From: Holdemanella sp. MSK.7.32
GTDB taxonomy: Bacteria; Bacillota_I; Bacilli_A; Erysipelotrichales; Erysipelotrichaceae
Length of the DNA stretch: 56,550 nucleotides
Assembly (NCBI RefSeq): GCF_024460475.1
Contig: NZ_JANFYN010000011.1
Location: 1 to 56,550 of the forward strand
Reading direction: 5' to 3'
Shown: positions 56,440 through 56,550 of the stretch, one piece after another
Numbering within the stretch: position 1 is the stretch's first letter
Layout: every line of letters starts with the position of its first letter
Made by a program: the position numbers and the translations under genes
Notes under the pieces: generated by a model
Database searches by the model: none
What the model saw: the letters and a program-made list of their open reading frames with translations, nothing else
Told to the model about the DNA's origin: nothing

Positions 56440-56550
56440 GTGCGCCAGTTCGGTGCAGTTGATTTAGTTAGGTGAAACTCCTAACCTGGTAACTTTTGGA
56501 GCAAAGAGGCCAGTATCTAGTCCTTGGGCATTGTATCGCGAGGTACAGTG
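56440..56550 (+). mobile_element. probable group II intron, 5' end, continues beyond the window
   Basis: It starts with GTGCG, the conserved 5' end of group II introns. It continues into a hairpin, GTTAGGTGAAACTCCTAAC (56466-56484), of the type seen in domain I of bacterial introns. No further coding sequence is inside the window, so the reverse transcriptase would lie to the right. Confidence 0.55.

Overview
The window reads as the chromosome of a low-GC Bacillota (Firmicutes) gut-type bacterium. The A+T-rich codon use, the Gram-positive signals (strong Shine-Dalgarno sites, T-box, TPP riboswitch, sortase-anchored adhesin) and two unusual enzyme fusions suggest the Erysipelotrichia, but that placement is an inference. 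No rRNA, tRNA or CRISPR array was seen.

Region 1 (1-9300) is a stable core block on the + strand: rarA, then the threonylcarbamoyl-adenosine set tsaE-tsaB-rimI-tsaD, a GNAT/gamma-carbonic-anhydrase fusion, an Mbeg1-like hydrolase, a dehydrogenase/HAD fusion, and guaA with its own promoter and terminator. guaA is a familiar island insertion site, and everything after it looks accessory.

Region 2 (9300-14500) holds a BlaI/M56-peptidase pair divergent from a small secreted protein. It is followed by gene debris (IS21-like end, relaxase, AlbA_2-type, DUF3800 and Toprim fragments) and an HTH-TPR regulator of the RRNPP (peptide-sensing) type.

Region 3 (about 15500-38572) is a complete-looking Tn916-family integrative conjugative element, all on the - strand. 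It carries int, xis, orf7/orf8-type regulators, the Tcp secretion genes (orf13-orf17), two ArdA proteins, MobT relaxase, oriT and the FtsK-type coupling protein. The tet(M) position holds a YtrA-type regulator with an ABC-2 transporter. VanZ and a large thioester/VaFE surface adhesin are further cargo. The element splits an MFS exporter gene, and joining the two flanks restores one 387-codon frame.

Region 4 (39100-42060) contains a dead Tn1549-like xis/int pair and a relaxase tail between two 186-bp direct repeats. It also has an HTH regulator and a membrane protein.

Region 5 (42084-47530) has a second HTH-TPR regulator divergent from a heterodimeric ABC exporter, with a 17-codon micro-ORF in front of the exporter, then a DUF1016 nuclease. 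Region 6 (47700-50220) has an orphan T-box with a 25-codon ORF and a TPP-riboswitch-controlled thiD-cytX operon.

Region 7 (50265-56550) is decaying: ABC exporter pieces, an HTH pseudogene, a sortase tail, a third HTH-TPR regulator followed by an ABC exporter broken at a T7 run, an AAA ATPase fragment, an orphan DinJ/RelB antitoxin and the 5' end of a probable group II intron.

The main theme is three regulator-exporter modules of the same design (HTH-TPR regulator beside an MFS or ABC exporter) within 40 kb. One is interrupted by the ICE, one is intact with a candidate peptide, and one is broken at a homopolymer.
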